A stretch of 64,000 nt of DNA from positions 248,001 through 312,000 of the forward strand of contig JACKAV010000005.1 in assembly GCA_020634895.1 (NCBI GenBank). The letters run 5' to 3'. Source of the DNA: Anaerolineales bacterium. Its GTDB lineage: Bacteria; Chloroflexota; Anaerolineae; Anaerolineales; Villigracilaceae. The first letter of the stretch is position 1; every line of letters begins with the position of its first letter. The translations under genes and the position numbers were made by a program. The notes beneath the pieces are model-generated. The model had not been told where the DNA came from. It searched no databases and saw only the letters and a program-made list of their open reading frames with translations. Of the stretch, positions 26,179-37,600 are shown in pieces.

Positions 26179-26235
26179 GGATGTTTCGATTATGCCATTC
26201 CCAGGCGGGTTTTCATAGCCATATACGGAGAAAAA

Positions 26236-26259
26236 AGGGACGGCTTGCGAGCCGTCCCT
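26236..26259 (-). terminator. Terminator between tupA and tupB
   Basis: A 10-bp GC-rich stem (26236-26245 with 26250-26259), a four-base loop and a following T-run on the minus strand. Partial read-through would give more TupA than TupB/TupC. Confidence 0.8.
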
Positions 26260-26268
26260 AAATTTTGC

Positions 26269-27219
26269 TTAGCTGTCGAGACCAAGTTCGTTGGGGTCTC
26301 TGCCTGCATCTGGGAAGAAGAGCGGCTGACCGAACTTCTCAACCCCGAATTGTCCGATGACTTCCTGTGTGGCGGCGTCAGTCATAAATTTGGCAAATGC
26401 CATCGCGCCATCATAGTTGGATTTGGGCCATTTCTCCGGATTGACGGTAATGACGTGGTACACATTTAACAAAGCGGGGTCGCCTTCCACCAGAATATCA
26501 AGGGTGAGATTATCCTTGTTGGCGAGATAGGTTGCACGATCGGTGAGTGTGTACCCGGATTTTTCAGAGGTGATGGTCAACGTTGCGCCCATGCCCTGGC
26601 CGGATTCGACATACCATGCCGCGCCTGTGGGTTCTTTTTCTGCCTTGCCCCACAAACTGATTTCCATTTTGTTCGTACCAGAGTCGTCGCCGCGTGTGAT
26701 GAACGTTGCACCCGCATCGAATATCTTCTGGAAGGCTTCCACCGCCGTGGCAGAACCTTTAATTCCAGCCGGGTCGTCGGCAGGTCCTACGATCACAAAA
26801 TCGTTGTGCATGATGAGGTAGCGATCCTTCCCCCAGCCTGCATCCATGAGAGCCTTTTCAGAAGAAGGAGCATGTACGAGAAGCACATCGGCATTTCCTT
26901 CCTCTGCCATTTTGAGCGCCGCGCCAGTCCCCACCGCCACGGTCTGGACGATATAACCGGTCTGTTCTTCAAACATCGGCACGAGCACATCCAACAAACC
27001 GGAATCCTGGGTGGAGGTGGTGGTAGCCAAAATCAAAGTTGGGTTGGCAGGTGCAGCCATTTCTGTTGGCGCTTCAGTTGGGGCTTCAGTTACGGCTTCG
27101 GTTGGAGCAGCGGCTTCGGTAGCAGGAGCCGCTGTCGGCGCGGGGGAGCCGCAAGCCGCCAATGTCAAAGACAGGGCAAGCAGCAATGTCAAAAGAAAAT
27201 TACGGGTCGATAGTTTCAT
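26269..27219 (-). CDS. tupA: Tungstate-binding lipoprotein
   Basis: The start at 27219 is favoured because AAGGA lies about six bases upstream, whereas the earlier ATG touches that site. The 316-residue product is a lipoprotein (LAAC, Cys23) with an Ala/Pro/Thr/Glu linker and a binding domain opening with LILATTTSTQDSGLLDVLVP. The TTTSTQDSGLL oxyanion-binding loop is the signature of TupA tungstate-binding proteins, and NADVLLVHAPSSE, RGDDSGTNKMEISLW and VITVNP follow in the expected order. It delivers tungstate to TupBC at the outer face of the membrane. A role for molybdate cannot be excluded. Confidence 0.92.
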   Translation of the reverse strand: MKLSTRNFLLTLLLALSLTLAACGSPAPTAAPATEAAAPTEAVTEAPTEAPTEMAAPANPTLILATTTSTQDSGLLDVLVPMFEEQTGYIVQTVAVGTGAALKMAEEGNADVLLVHAPSSEKALMDAGWGKDRYLIMHNDFVIVGPADDPAGIKGSATAVEAFQKIFDAGATFITRGDDSGTNKMEISLWGKAEKEPTGAAWYVESGQGMGATLTITSEKSGYTLTDRATYLANKDNLTLDILVEGDPALLNVYHVITVNPEKWPKSNYDGAMAFAKFMTDAATQEVIGQFGVEKFGQPLFFPDAGRDPNELGLDS

Positions 27220-27283
27220 ATTCATTCCTTCTTTGTTTTTTTATCAATTAAGATATTTCTTAATTGTGATTGCAAAATAAAAA

Positions 27284-28258
27284 TCAGAAAAGAATCTGTT
27301 CGCCGCTGTGGTGGGTATCATACCCTGCCAGCGAAGATAACAAAGTGCGGAATCCTGTGGTCTGAATAAAATCCAGTAAAGGGGTCAAATTCTCCGCTTC
27401 TTCATGCGGCAGGACAAGGTCGTAGCGTTCCTCGAAAAGCGGAAGAAAATCCAGCCCGTTCTGATAAGCCGCAGCCTGCAGCCCGAGAGAAACGTCCACC
27501 TCATTTTGGAGGACCAAACCCGCCGCCTCACTATGTGTTTTGACCTGCTTCTCGTACCCGGTTATTTTCTCCACTGGAATTTTTTGTTTGCGCAGCTCAG
27601 CATCCAGCCATAGGCGAGTCCCTGAACCGGCATTGCGATTCACAAAACGGATCTTGGGGCGGGCAATATCCGCGACGGTTTTGATGTCTTTTGGATTTCC
27701 ACTCGCGAGAATCAAACCCTGCGTACGATAAGCAAGTGTGACCACTTCCACATTTCGATCAGGGAAAAGATGTTTTACAAAAGGGGTATTGTACTCGCCG
27801 CTTTCAGCTAATAAATGAGAACCGGAAATCTGGCACAGCCCCTGCCGCAAGTTGACCAACCCATCCAGCGAGCCCACAGAGAGACAGAGTAAGTTAACGT
27901 GCCTTGCAATTAATTCGCACACCTTCTCAAGGGCAATATCATGACTGCCCGAAAAAATGATTGTGTTTTTTTTGTTCCTGGGGAGGATAATTTCCTGCAA
28001 TAGAAGCGCATCTGCCTTCGCACGGTAGAACTTCTCCTGCACCTTGCCCGTTCTACGAATTTCACCAATCTCGATCAGCCCGGCAGCCTTGAGCGCCAAA
28101 ATATGATGCCGCACCCAGGCAGGGGACTGTTTCATCGTCTGCGCAAGATGTGTGAGCGTGGCAGGAGCCGCCATTAACAGGCGCAATATATCCAACCGGC
28201 GCGAATCTGCCAAAATCCTGATCTGTTCAAACGTTTGAAGTTTCGCAACTTTTTTCAC
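27284..28258 (-). CDS. HTH regulator with a periplasmic-binding-like sensor domain, probable tungstate/molybdate regulator
   Basis: The 324-residue protein has an ArsR-like winged helix (residues 1-75, LADSRRLDILRLLMAAPATLTHLAQTM) followed by a PBP-like domain (residues about 95-320; GSHDIALEKVCELIA, GSLDGLVNLRQGLCQISG, RNAGSGTRLWLDAELR, ERYDLVLP). The same domain is fused to MoeA at 21391-23376. The gene lies immediately upstream of and in the same direction as tupABC-moeA, so it probably senses the oxyanion or its cofactor and controls that set. ModE-type sensing (MOP domain) is absent, so the mechanism differs from the classical one. The ligand is inferred only from position. Confidence 0.85.
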   Translation of the reverse strand: MKKVAKLQTFEQIRILADSRRLDILRLLMAAPATLTHLAQTMKQSPAWVRHHILALKAAGLIEIGEIRRTGKVQEKFYRAKADALLLQEIILPRNKKNTIIFSGSHDIALEKVCELIARHVNLLCLSVGSLDGLVNLRQGLCQISGSHLLAESGEYNTPFVKHLFPDRNVEVVTLAYRTQGLILASGNPKDIKTVADIARPKIRFVNRNAGSGTRLWLDAELRKQKIPVEKITGYEKQVKTHSEAAGLVLQNEVDVSLGLQAAAYQNGLDFLPLFEERYDLVLPHEEAENLTPLLDFIQTTGFRTLLSSLAGYDTHHSGEQILF

Positions 28259-28359
28259 TCAATTAAATTAGCCCTTAACTGTATTTTAGCATGCTTCGTT
28301 ATTTGAGGTTTGTATATAGGTGGAGTGTCTGCTTTCGGAAGTGGTTCAGTGGATATTCA

Positions 28360-28390
28360 CTCTCCGTGAACTCTGCGATCTCTGTGTGAA
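28360..28390. repeat. Half of a dispersed CTCCGTG-CTCTG-type element
   Basis: The stretch CTCCGTGAACTCTGCGATC continues into TCTGTGTG, which resembles one arm of the fuller element at 40161-40224. It is not part of a gene. Confidence 0.35.
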
Positions 28391-28417
28391 GGATTTGATA
28401 GAACAAAACAGCCTTAA

Positions 28418-28441
28418 TTGTCACAAAACTGGATGTGACAA
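28418..28441. promoter_or_regulatory. Inverted repeat between the tup regulator and the giant surface gene
   Basis: TTGTCAC (28418-28424) and GTGACAA (28435-28441) are separated by ten bases in the divergent region. It could be an operator for the leftward regulator or for the rightward surface protein gene. Nothing else stands out in 28259-28417. Confidence 0.4.
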
Positions 28442-28553
28442 ATATCATAAAAAACACTGATATTGTTCATAATTGAATTATCCCTTACAAACCTGTAAGT
28501 TTTAGCTATCGGAATTTGGCGGATGGGCATCCATCTGTCAGCTATATCTTATT

Positions 28554-28588
28554 TGCTGATATTGTCTATACATTCCAAAATATCAGCA
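28554..28588 (+). promoter_or_regulatory. Hairpin just ahead of the ribosome site of the giant surface gene
   Basis: Ten-base perfect arms (TGCTGATATT, 28554-28563; AATATCAGCA, 28579-28588) and a 15-base loop end four bases before GGAGG. The fold could modulate translation of the 3722-residue protein. Confidence 0.5.
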
Positions 28589-28601
28589 CATGGAGGCTAG
28601 G

Positions 28602-31600
28602 ATGGGTAAGTCAAGGCATGCTCTTTCCACAAAGTTTTCATTGATTTTTCTAGTTTCAATTTTGGTTTTGACGCAAACCGGAGTTGTACAGGTAAGCGCC
28701 GCGCCGGCTGGCACGGCGCTTCAATTTAATGGGACCAACCAGTACGCAACGTTTGGGCGAACGGCGCCAAACCCTGGCACTTTAATGCCAGTGGCGGGAC
28801 CTCCGACATGGACCACTGCGGCAAATGCCCATCTCGGTAATTCCTCTTTACAATTCAATGGCACAAACCAATATGTGACGTTTGGCAGCGCTCCGGACCT
28901 TGGGGCGACGAACTTCACCCTGGAAACCTGGTTCTACTGGACAGGGGGAGGCGCAACAGGAACCACCGGTGGCGGCGGGCTTGCAACAGTCATCCCGTTG
29001 ATCACCAAGGGACGAAACGAATCAGACGGTTCCAACGTGGACGCGAACTATTATCTTGGGATTCAGGGAGGCGTACTGGCAGCCGACTTTGAAGATGCTG
29101 CTACCGGTGCAAACCATCCAGTTCTTGGCACCACAACCATTACGACCAATACATGGCATCACGCGGCAGTGACGTATGACAGCGCCACTGCTGTGTGGAC
29201 TCTCTATCTTGACGGGGTGATCGACGGAACGTTGGATATCGGCACAAACGTGCTGCCACGATCTGACAGTATTCAACACGCCGCCATCGGGTCAGCATTG
29301 ACTTCCGCCGGAGCTGCGGCTGGATTTTTCGCCGGTCGGATCGATGAGGCGCGCATTTGGAACGTTGTCCGCACCCAGACGGAAATACAGACGAATATGT
29401 ACGCCGAATTGACCAGCGGACCCGGACTTGTTGGACGTTGGGATATGAACGAAGGGTCTGGAACAGTCATCAGCGATTCAGCCGTTCCCACCACCGAGAA
29501 CGGCACATTGGTCAACGGACCCACCTGGGTTACCGGCTTCCCGGATAATGTTCCGCCCGCGGCACCGACCGGGTTGGCAGCAAGCCCTTACAGCAGCAAC
29601 GTCAGCCTGACATGGAACGCCAGCGCAGACTCCGACCTGGCTGGATATAACCTCTATCGCAGCACAACCTCTGGCGGTCCGTATACGAAATTGAACGTTT
29701 CCCTCCTTGCCGGAACGACCTATCTGGATACCGGACTGGTCAACGGCACTGGTTATTTTTATGTAGTGAGCGCAGTCGATACCTCCAACAATGAATCGAT
29801 AAATTCCTCCGAGGTCAGCGCAACACCGCTTTTATCCCTGGGGGCAGCCTTGCAATTCAATGGAAGCAATCAATACGTGACGTTCGGAACAGGCAATGCC
29901 CTGGCTTACCCAGTCTACACGGTGGAAACCTGGTTCAAACGGACGGGTACGGGTGTAGGGGTTACTACGGGCGGTGGAGGGATTCCATCTGCCATACCAC
30001 TAATCACAAAGGGGACCTCTGAAGCTGAAAACGCCGCAGTGGATATCAATTATTTTCTCGGCATCGATGCCGCCTCAGGCGTACTGGTAGCTGATTTTGA
30101 AGAAGGGGCCGGGGGTGCTGCTCCAAGCCAAAACCATCCTGTTTCTGGCTCAACCGTTATCGCAAACGATACCTGGTATCACGCCGCCATGACGTATGAT
30201 GGCACAACGTTGCGGATCTATTTGAACGGCGTGGAGGAAAACTCGCTGGCGGTTGGTCAACCCACGGCATCGGGAACAACATCTCCAACAGCCTTTGGAA
30301 CATCGATCCGCTCGAACGGCACCACCATTCAGGGATATTTTGCAGGCGTACTGGACGAGGTCCGCATTTGGAACCGTGCGTTAACTCCCGCTGAAATCCA
30401 GGCAAACGTCAATTCAGAACTATCCGCAGGAACAGGGTTGATGGCGCGTTGGGGAATGAATGAAGGCGCTGGCGCATCAATCGCAAGTTCTATTGGTACT
30501 TTTAACGGAACACTGACAAATGGTCCTCAATGGGTCCCGGGCGCTCCCTTTAATATCGTTATCGGCGCACCGACCGCTCCCAGCGGGTTGAATGCGAATG
30601 CGACCACCGGCACGAATATCGATCTGACATGGACGGATAATTCGAACAACGAAACCAGTTTCGAAGTCGAAAGAGGAAGCGATGCTGCTGGTCCATTCAG
30701 CGCCCTGACCAGTGTTGCCACAAATGTTACATCGTACCCAGATGGAACTGTCCTCCCTCTGACACAATATTGCTATCGTGTGCGCGCAGTGAACGGCGGC
30801 GGATCCTCTGCATATTCCAATGTTGCTTGCGCAACCACCCCCGCTCAGGGCGGTGAAGCGTTGAAACTTGGGAATGCCAATGCCTATGTAATATTCCCAA
30901 CTTCGGGGAGTCTCAACACACCCGCGTATACGATCGAAACCTGGTTCCGCCGCGATGGTACGGGCGCATCCACAACCACAGGCACAGGCGGAACGTTTAT
31001 CGAACCGTTGATCGCCAAAGGCACGGCGGAAGCGGAAAATGCAAACGCCGATATCAACTACATTTTCGGCATCAACCCCACAGGGAATCTCCTTTGCGCC
31101 GATTTCGAAGAAGCGGCTGCCGGAGCGGCTCCCAGCCAGAACCATCCTGTCTGTGGCACGACATCTATCCAGAACGGGGTTTGGTATCACGCGGCTGCAA
31201 CCTATGATGGCACCACCTGGCATTTATATTTGAACGGTATGCCGGAGGCAAGCCTCACGGTGAGCCAGCCAGCCAACGCCGTCAATATCTCGCCGGTGTC
31301 GTTGGGCACATCCATTCAATCGGATGGCACGACCACACAGGGATTCTTCAACGGCACAATGGAGGAAGTACGCATCTGGGATTACGCGCGCACTCCCGCC
31401 GAAATTCTTGTGGCTGTGAACTCCCAGATCACGACGCCTCAAACGGGTCTGATCGCTCGCTGGGGCTTAAATCAAAATACAGGGACGGCGATTAACAGCT
31501 CTGCCGGGACGAGTGTGAATGGAACGGTCACCGGGACGGGGTACAGCTGGGTGACGCCGGGCGCGCCCTTCAATATCAGCTTCAACACCCCAGCCGACCC

Positions 31601-34600
31601 AAGCGGATTAAGTGCCACCGCCTCCTTCGCCTATCAAGTTGATCTTGCATGGACGGATAATTCCAGTAACGAAGTTTCGTTCGAGATCGAACGCTCGAAC
31701 AATATTGGCGGTCCTTTCAGTCTGGTTGGCACTGCCGGTTTAAATGCCGCCACCTACACGGATGGAAATGTGACTCCGTTGACGCAATACTGTTACAGGG
31801 TTCGTGCGGTCAACGCGGGCGGTCAGTCGGGGTACAGTAATGTCTCCTGCGCCACCACTTTGGCGGAAAGCGGTGCAGCGCTGCAATTTGGGAATGCAAA
31901 CGCATTTGCAAAATTCACCAACTCATCAAGCCTGAATAGCGCAACATTCACCATCGAAACATGGTTCCGCCGTGATGGGACAGGCGTTGGTATAAGCACA
32001 GGCACGGGCGGAGTTGCCTCACTCGTTCCGATCATCGCCAAGGGAACGGCAGAATCGGAAAATGCCTACGCCGATATCAACTATATCCTCGGCATCGACA
32101 CAGCCACAAACACGATCTGCGCCGATTTCGAAGAAGCTGCATCAGGTGCAGCACCAAGTCAGAACCATCCTGTGTGCGGAACAACGCCGATCGTCACGGG
32201 GACCTGGTATCACGTAGCAGCGACATATGATGGGACAACCTGGCAGATCTATCTCAATGGGTTACCAGAAGCCAACCTGACTGTGGGCGAGCCAGCCAAT
32301 GCGGTGAATATTTCACCGGTCTCCCTTGGAACATCAATCGAATCGAACGGCAACACTACAAATGGATTTTTTGATGGTTCGCTTGACGAAGTGCGGATCT
32401 GGAATACCGCGCGTACGATTGGCGAGATCCAATCCACGGTCAACAGCCAGCTTTCCACAGCCCAGTCCGGGCTGATTGCGCACTGGAGCCTGAACGAGGA
32501 TGCCGGAAGTATTGTTCATGGCACAGCCGGCACTACGGTCAATGGCACCCTTAATGGAACCGGATATTCGTGGATTACCCCTGGTGCTCCATTCAATATT
32601 GTTCTAACCCCGCCCGCTGCTCCTACAGGGTTGAACGCCACCTCGTCCTCCCCGTATCAGGTCAACCTCACGTGGACGGACAACTCGAATGACGAGACCA
32701 GTTTCGAGGTCGAAGTGGGAAGCGATGTCGCAGGTCCGTTCAGCCCGCTGACCACGCTTGGTCAAAATGTGACCGCAGCAAGCGATACCAATGTCTTCCC
32801 GCTCACACAATATTGTTACCGTGTTCGTGCAGTCAACTCGGTAGGACCTTCCAGCTACAGCAACACGTCCTGTGTGACTACAGTTGCCGAGAATGCCAGT
32901 GCGCTGGATTTCGGAACCAATCGGGCGTATGTCACCTTTGGGGACGCGAACTCGCTCGACCTCTCCCAATTCACCCTGGAGGGTTGGTTCCGCCGTGACG
33001 GCACCGGTGTTCCGAACACCACTGGAACAGGCGGTATTGCCAGCGCGGTTCCTCTTATTTCCAACGGCTCGCCCGAAGCAGAAAATACAAATGCGGACGT
33101 AAATTACCTGCTCTGCATTAACGATGCCACAGATACCTTGTGCGCCGATTTCGAGGAAGGCGCCGGGGGCACAACCCCGGGCTTGAACCATCCACTTACG
33201 GGTGCGATTCCCATTACCAACGGGCAGTGGTATCACGCCGCTGTAACCTATGATGGAACGACACTTCGTTTGTATTTGAATGGCGTTCTCGATGGTCAAT
33301 CAGTTATCGGGCAGCCTGCCAATGCCGCCAATATTTCTGCAACGGCTTTGGCGACCATGTTGACCACAACCGGTACTGCCAACGGCTCCTTCGATGGCGT
33401 GATGGATGAAGTGCGCATTTGGAATTACGCCCGAACCGAAGCAGATATCCGTTCAACGATCAATACGGAAATCACTGCGCCTCAGACTGGCTTGGTGGCT
33501 CGCTGGGGTTTGAACGAAGGCAGCGGTGCCGCAGTTGGCGGAACGGCGGGAACCACAGTAAATGGAACTGTGACAGGAACCGGCTATAGCTGGATCACTC
33601 CCGGCGCACCGTTCAATGTCACCTTTAATGCTGCCCCAGATATGCCCGTGCTTGTCAGCCCAGCGGACAATGCCACCGGCGTTTCGACCTCACCCACTCT
33701 TTCAGTGAACGTGACCGACCCCGAAAGCGATAATCTGACCGTTCAATTCTATGGGCGTCCGGTTGGCGCGGCTGCGGGACCCGATTTTTCGATTATCGCC
33801 ATTCCTGATACGCAGTATTACACCAGTTCACTGAACGGTGGTCTGCCTGCCATGGCAAACTCGCAAACGCAATGGGTCGTTGATAACCTTGCGGCTTACA
33901 ACATTCAATTCGTCTCGCAACTCGGCGACTGCGTCGAGCATGGCGACCAGTTCATTGTGGAATGGCAAAATGCGGATACCTACTTCTCTCTGATCGAGGA
34001 CCCGCTCGCTACCGGCATGACCTACGGTATGCCCTACGGCATTGCCCCCGGAAACCACGACCAGACTCCGATTGGCATTCCAACAGGAGCCAGCACCACC
34101 CTGTACAACCAATTCTTTGGCGTATCACGCTTCCTCGGAAGAGACTATTATGGCGGGCATTACGGCGCGAACAACGACAATCATTACGAATTGTTCAGCG
34201 CCAGCGGATACGACTTTATCGTGGTTCACCTTGAGTACGATACAGCCGCCGACCCGGCCGTGATAGCCTGGGCGGATAACCTATTGCAGACCTATAGCAC
34301 GCGCCATGCCATTGTTGTGACTCACTGGCTGATCAACACCGGATTTAACGCTTCCTACAGTGCGCAGGGGCAGGCGATCTATGATGCCTTGAAGGACAAC
34401 CCCAACCTCTTCCTGATGCTGGGCGGACATGTTCCCGGCGAGGGTCAGCGCACCGATACCTTCAACGGCAATACGGTTTATAGCCTGTTGTCTGATTATC
34501 AGGGACGCACGAACGGCGGAAACGGCTGGATGCGCATTATCACGATTTCCCCTGCAAGCGGAAACATTCAAGTCCGCACGTATTCGCCCTGGCTGGATCA

Positions 34601-37600
34601 ATGGGAGACGGATGCCGACAGCCAATTCAACCTTCCGATCAATATCACCGACTCTTTCCAACTGATCGGTACCGATACAGTGCCCTCAGGCGGGACTGCC
34701 AGTGTGACCTGGAACGGCTTAACAGAAGGAACTGAGTATGAATGGTATGCGGTTGTCAGCGATGCTTCACATTCGACGACCGGCGATACCTGGTCGTTCA
34801 CCACAGACCATCTGCCTGTTGCCCAGGATGATAACTACACTGCCACTGAAGATACAGTTCTGAACGTACCTGCCAATGGTGTTCTTGGAAATGATACGGA
34901 TGACGACAGTGATCCTTTGACCGCAGTCAAGGATACCGACCCCGCAAACGGCACTGTGACCTTGAATACCGACGGTTCATTCACCTATACACCCAACCCT
35001 AATTTCTGCGGAACCGACTCGTTTACCTATCATGTGACCGGCAATGGGGCGGATTCGAACATTGCCACCGTAACCATCACAGTGGACTGTGTCAACGACC
35101 CGCCAGTCATCACAGGGCAGGTGCCTCTCTCAACCACGGAGGATACGAGTCTGGCGATTACACTCGGCAACCTGACCGTCACAGACCCGGACAATACCTA
35201 CCCAAGCGGGTTCACGCTCACTGTTCAAGCCGGTACGAACTACACTTTTGTCGGCAATACCATCACCCCTGTACTCAATTTCAACGGTATCCTGACTGTG
35301 CCGGTCATCGTCAACGATGGCACGAACGATAGTGCTGTATTCAACCTCTCTGTAACTGTTACCCCGGTCAACGATCCGCCGACCACAACAGGCATTACGG
35401 ATGTTACAGTCGATGAAGATGCGCCAGACACGACCATTGACCTCTGGCCCTCATTTGCAGATGTGGAGGATGCCGACAGTGCCATGACCTATACAGTCAC
35501 CGGCAATACGAACGCGGCGTTGTTCACTTCGGTCAGCGTGACGGGTGGGCAGAATCTGGTCTTGGACTATGCACCAGACCAATTTGGCAGCGCCCAGCTC
35601 ACAGTCCGCGCAACCGATGCGGGAGTTCCATCCCAATTCGTCGAGACCACCTTCAACGTCACAGTGAACCCGATCAATGACACACCAACGACTTCCGGCA
35701 TCACAAATGTGACTGTGAACGAAGACGCGGCGGATACCACCATTGATCTGTGGACTTCGTTTGCAGACTTGGAAGATGCGGACAGCGCGCTGACTTACAC
35801 CGTGACCGGCAACACAAATGCCGCCTTGTTCACCTCGGTAACAGTCACCGGCGGACAGAACCTTGTCTTGAATTATGCGCCGAACGCGAATGGCATCGCC
35901 GACATCACCGTGCGCGCGACGGATACCGGAGCGTTGTTTGTAGAAACGACATTCACGGTTACGGTCAACCCGGTCAACGATCCTCCCGCCTTTACGAGTT
36001 TGCCTGTGACAACTGGAACGGAAGACGCTGCCTATACTTACAACATCACCACCAGCGATCCTGATACGGGCGACACGTTAACCATCACTGCGCCGACGCT
36101 GCCTGCATGGTTGACCCTTACCGATAACGGCGACGGCACTGCCACCCTGACCGGTACGCCAACCAACACCAATGTAGGGCTCAACGCTGTTACCTTGCAT
36201 GTCAGTGATGGAACACTGGGCGTCGATCAATCCTTCAATATCAATGTGTCCAACACAAACGACGCGCCGTCCTTCACTTCCGTGCCTGTGACCTCCGCCA
36301 CTGAGGATGCGCTCTACACCTACAATGTCACCGCCTCAGACCCGGACCTCGGAGACTCTCTCGCCATCACCGCGCCGACACTGCCTGCGTGGCTGACCCT
36401 TACAGATAACGGCGACGGCACTGCGACCCTCACAGGTACTCCGACCAATGCAGAGGTCGGTATCCACAACGTAACCCTTAATGTGGATGACGGCACAGCG
36501 AATGTCGATCAGGTCTTTACGATTACCGTGATCAACACCAACGACGCACCTTCCTTTACATCCGCGCCGGTGACTGCTGCATCTGAAAATACGCTTTACA
36601 CCTACAACGTCACCGCCTCAGACCCGGACCTCGGAGATTCTCTCACCATCACCGCACCGACACTCCCCTCATGGCTGACCCTGACCGATAACGGAGACGG
36701 CACCGCCACCTTGAGCGGCACACCCACCAACGCGAACGTCGGAATTCATAACGTGACCTTGCGCGTCAGCGATGGGACAGCGAACGTCAACCAGGTCTTC
36801 GCCATTGACGTGGGCAACGTCAACGACCCGCCAGCCTTCACCAGCACACCGGTCACAACAGGCACCGAAGACGCCGCCTACACCTACAACGTCACCGCCT
36901 CAGACCCGGACCTTGGAGCTGTTCTCACCATCACCGCGCCAACCCTCCCCTCGTGGCTGACCCTCACAGATAACGGCGATGGCACTGCCACCCTCACCGG
37001 TACGCCTTTGAACGCGAATGTGGGAGTTAACAATGTGACCTTGAGAGTCAGTGACAGCATTGCCGCTGTGGATCAGGTCTTCACCATCACGGTTGCAAAC
37101 GTGAACGACCCGCCCGCTTTTACCAGCACGGCTGTGACGGCGGCTACCGAAGATTCGGTCTACACGTACAACATCACAACCAGTGACCCAGATGCAGGCG
37201 ATACGCTTGCCATCACCGCACCGACACTGCCTGCATGGCTGACCCTCACGGATAACGGCGACGGCACTGCGACTCTGACGGGCACGCCGCTAAATGCAAA
37301 CGTTGGCAACAACCCGGTTGTGCTTGCAGTAAGTGATGGAACAGCCACTGTTCAGCAGAACTTCACGATCGTGGTTGCAAATACGAATGACGCCCCATCC
37401 TTTACCAGTGTTCCTGTAGCGGCTGGTACGGAGGGAGTTGCATACTCCTATAACATCACAGCCAGCGATCCGGATGCAGGCGATACGCTTACCATTACCG
37501 CGCCAACCCTGCCCGCGTGGTTGACACTCACAGATAACGGCAACGGCACTGCAAGCCTGACAGGCACTCCAGCCAACGCTGATGTCGGTGTGAACAATGT

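Noticed and set aside
28360..28390. Independent regulatory site in the tup-surface intergenic region
   Set aside because: It resembles one arm of the dispersed repeat at 40161-40224, so it is more likely repeat debris.
28590..28601. ATG at 28590 as the start of the giant surface gene
   Set aside because: It overlaps the GGAGG ribosome site that serves the ATG at 28602, so the later start is preferred.
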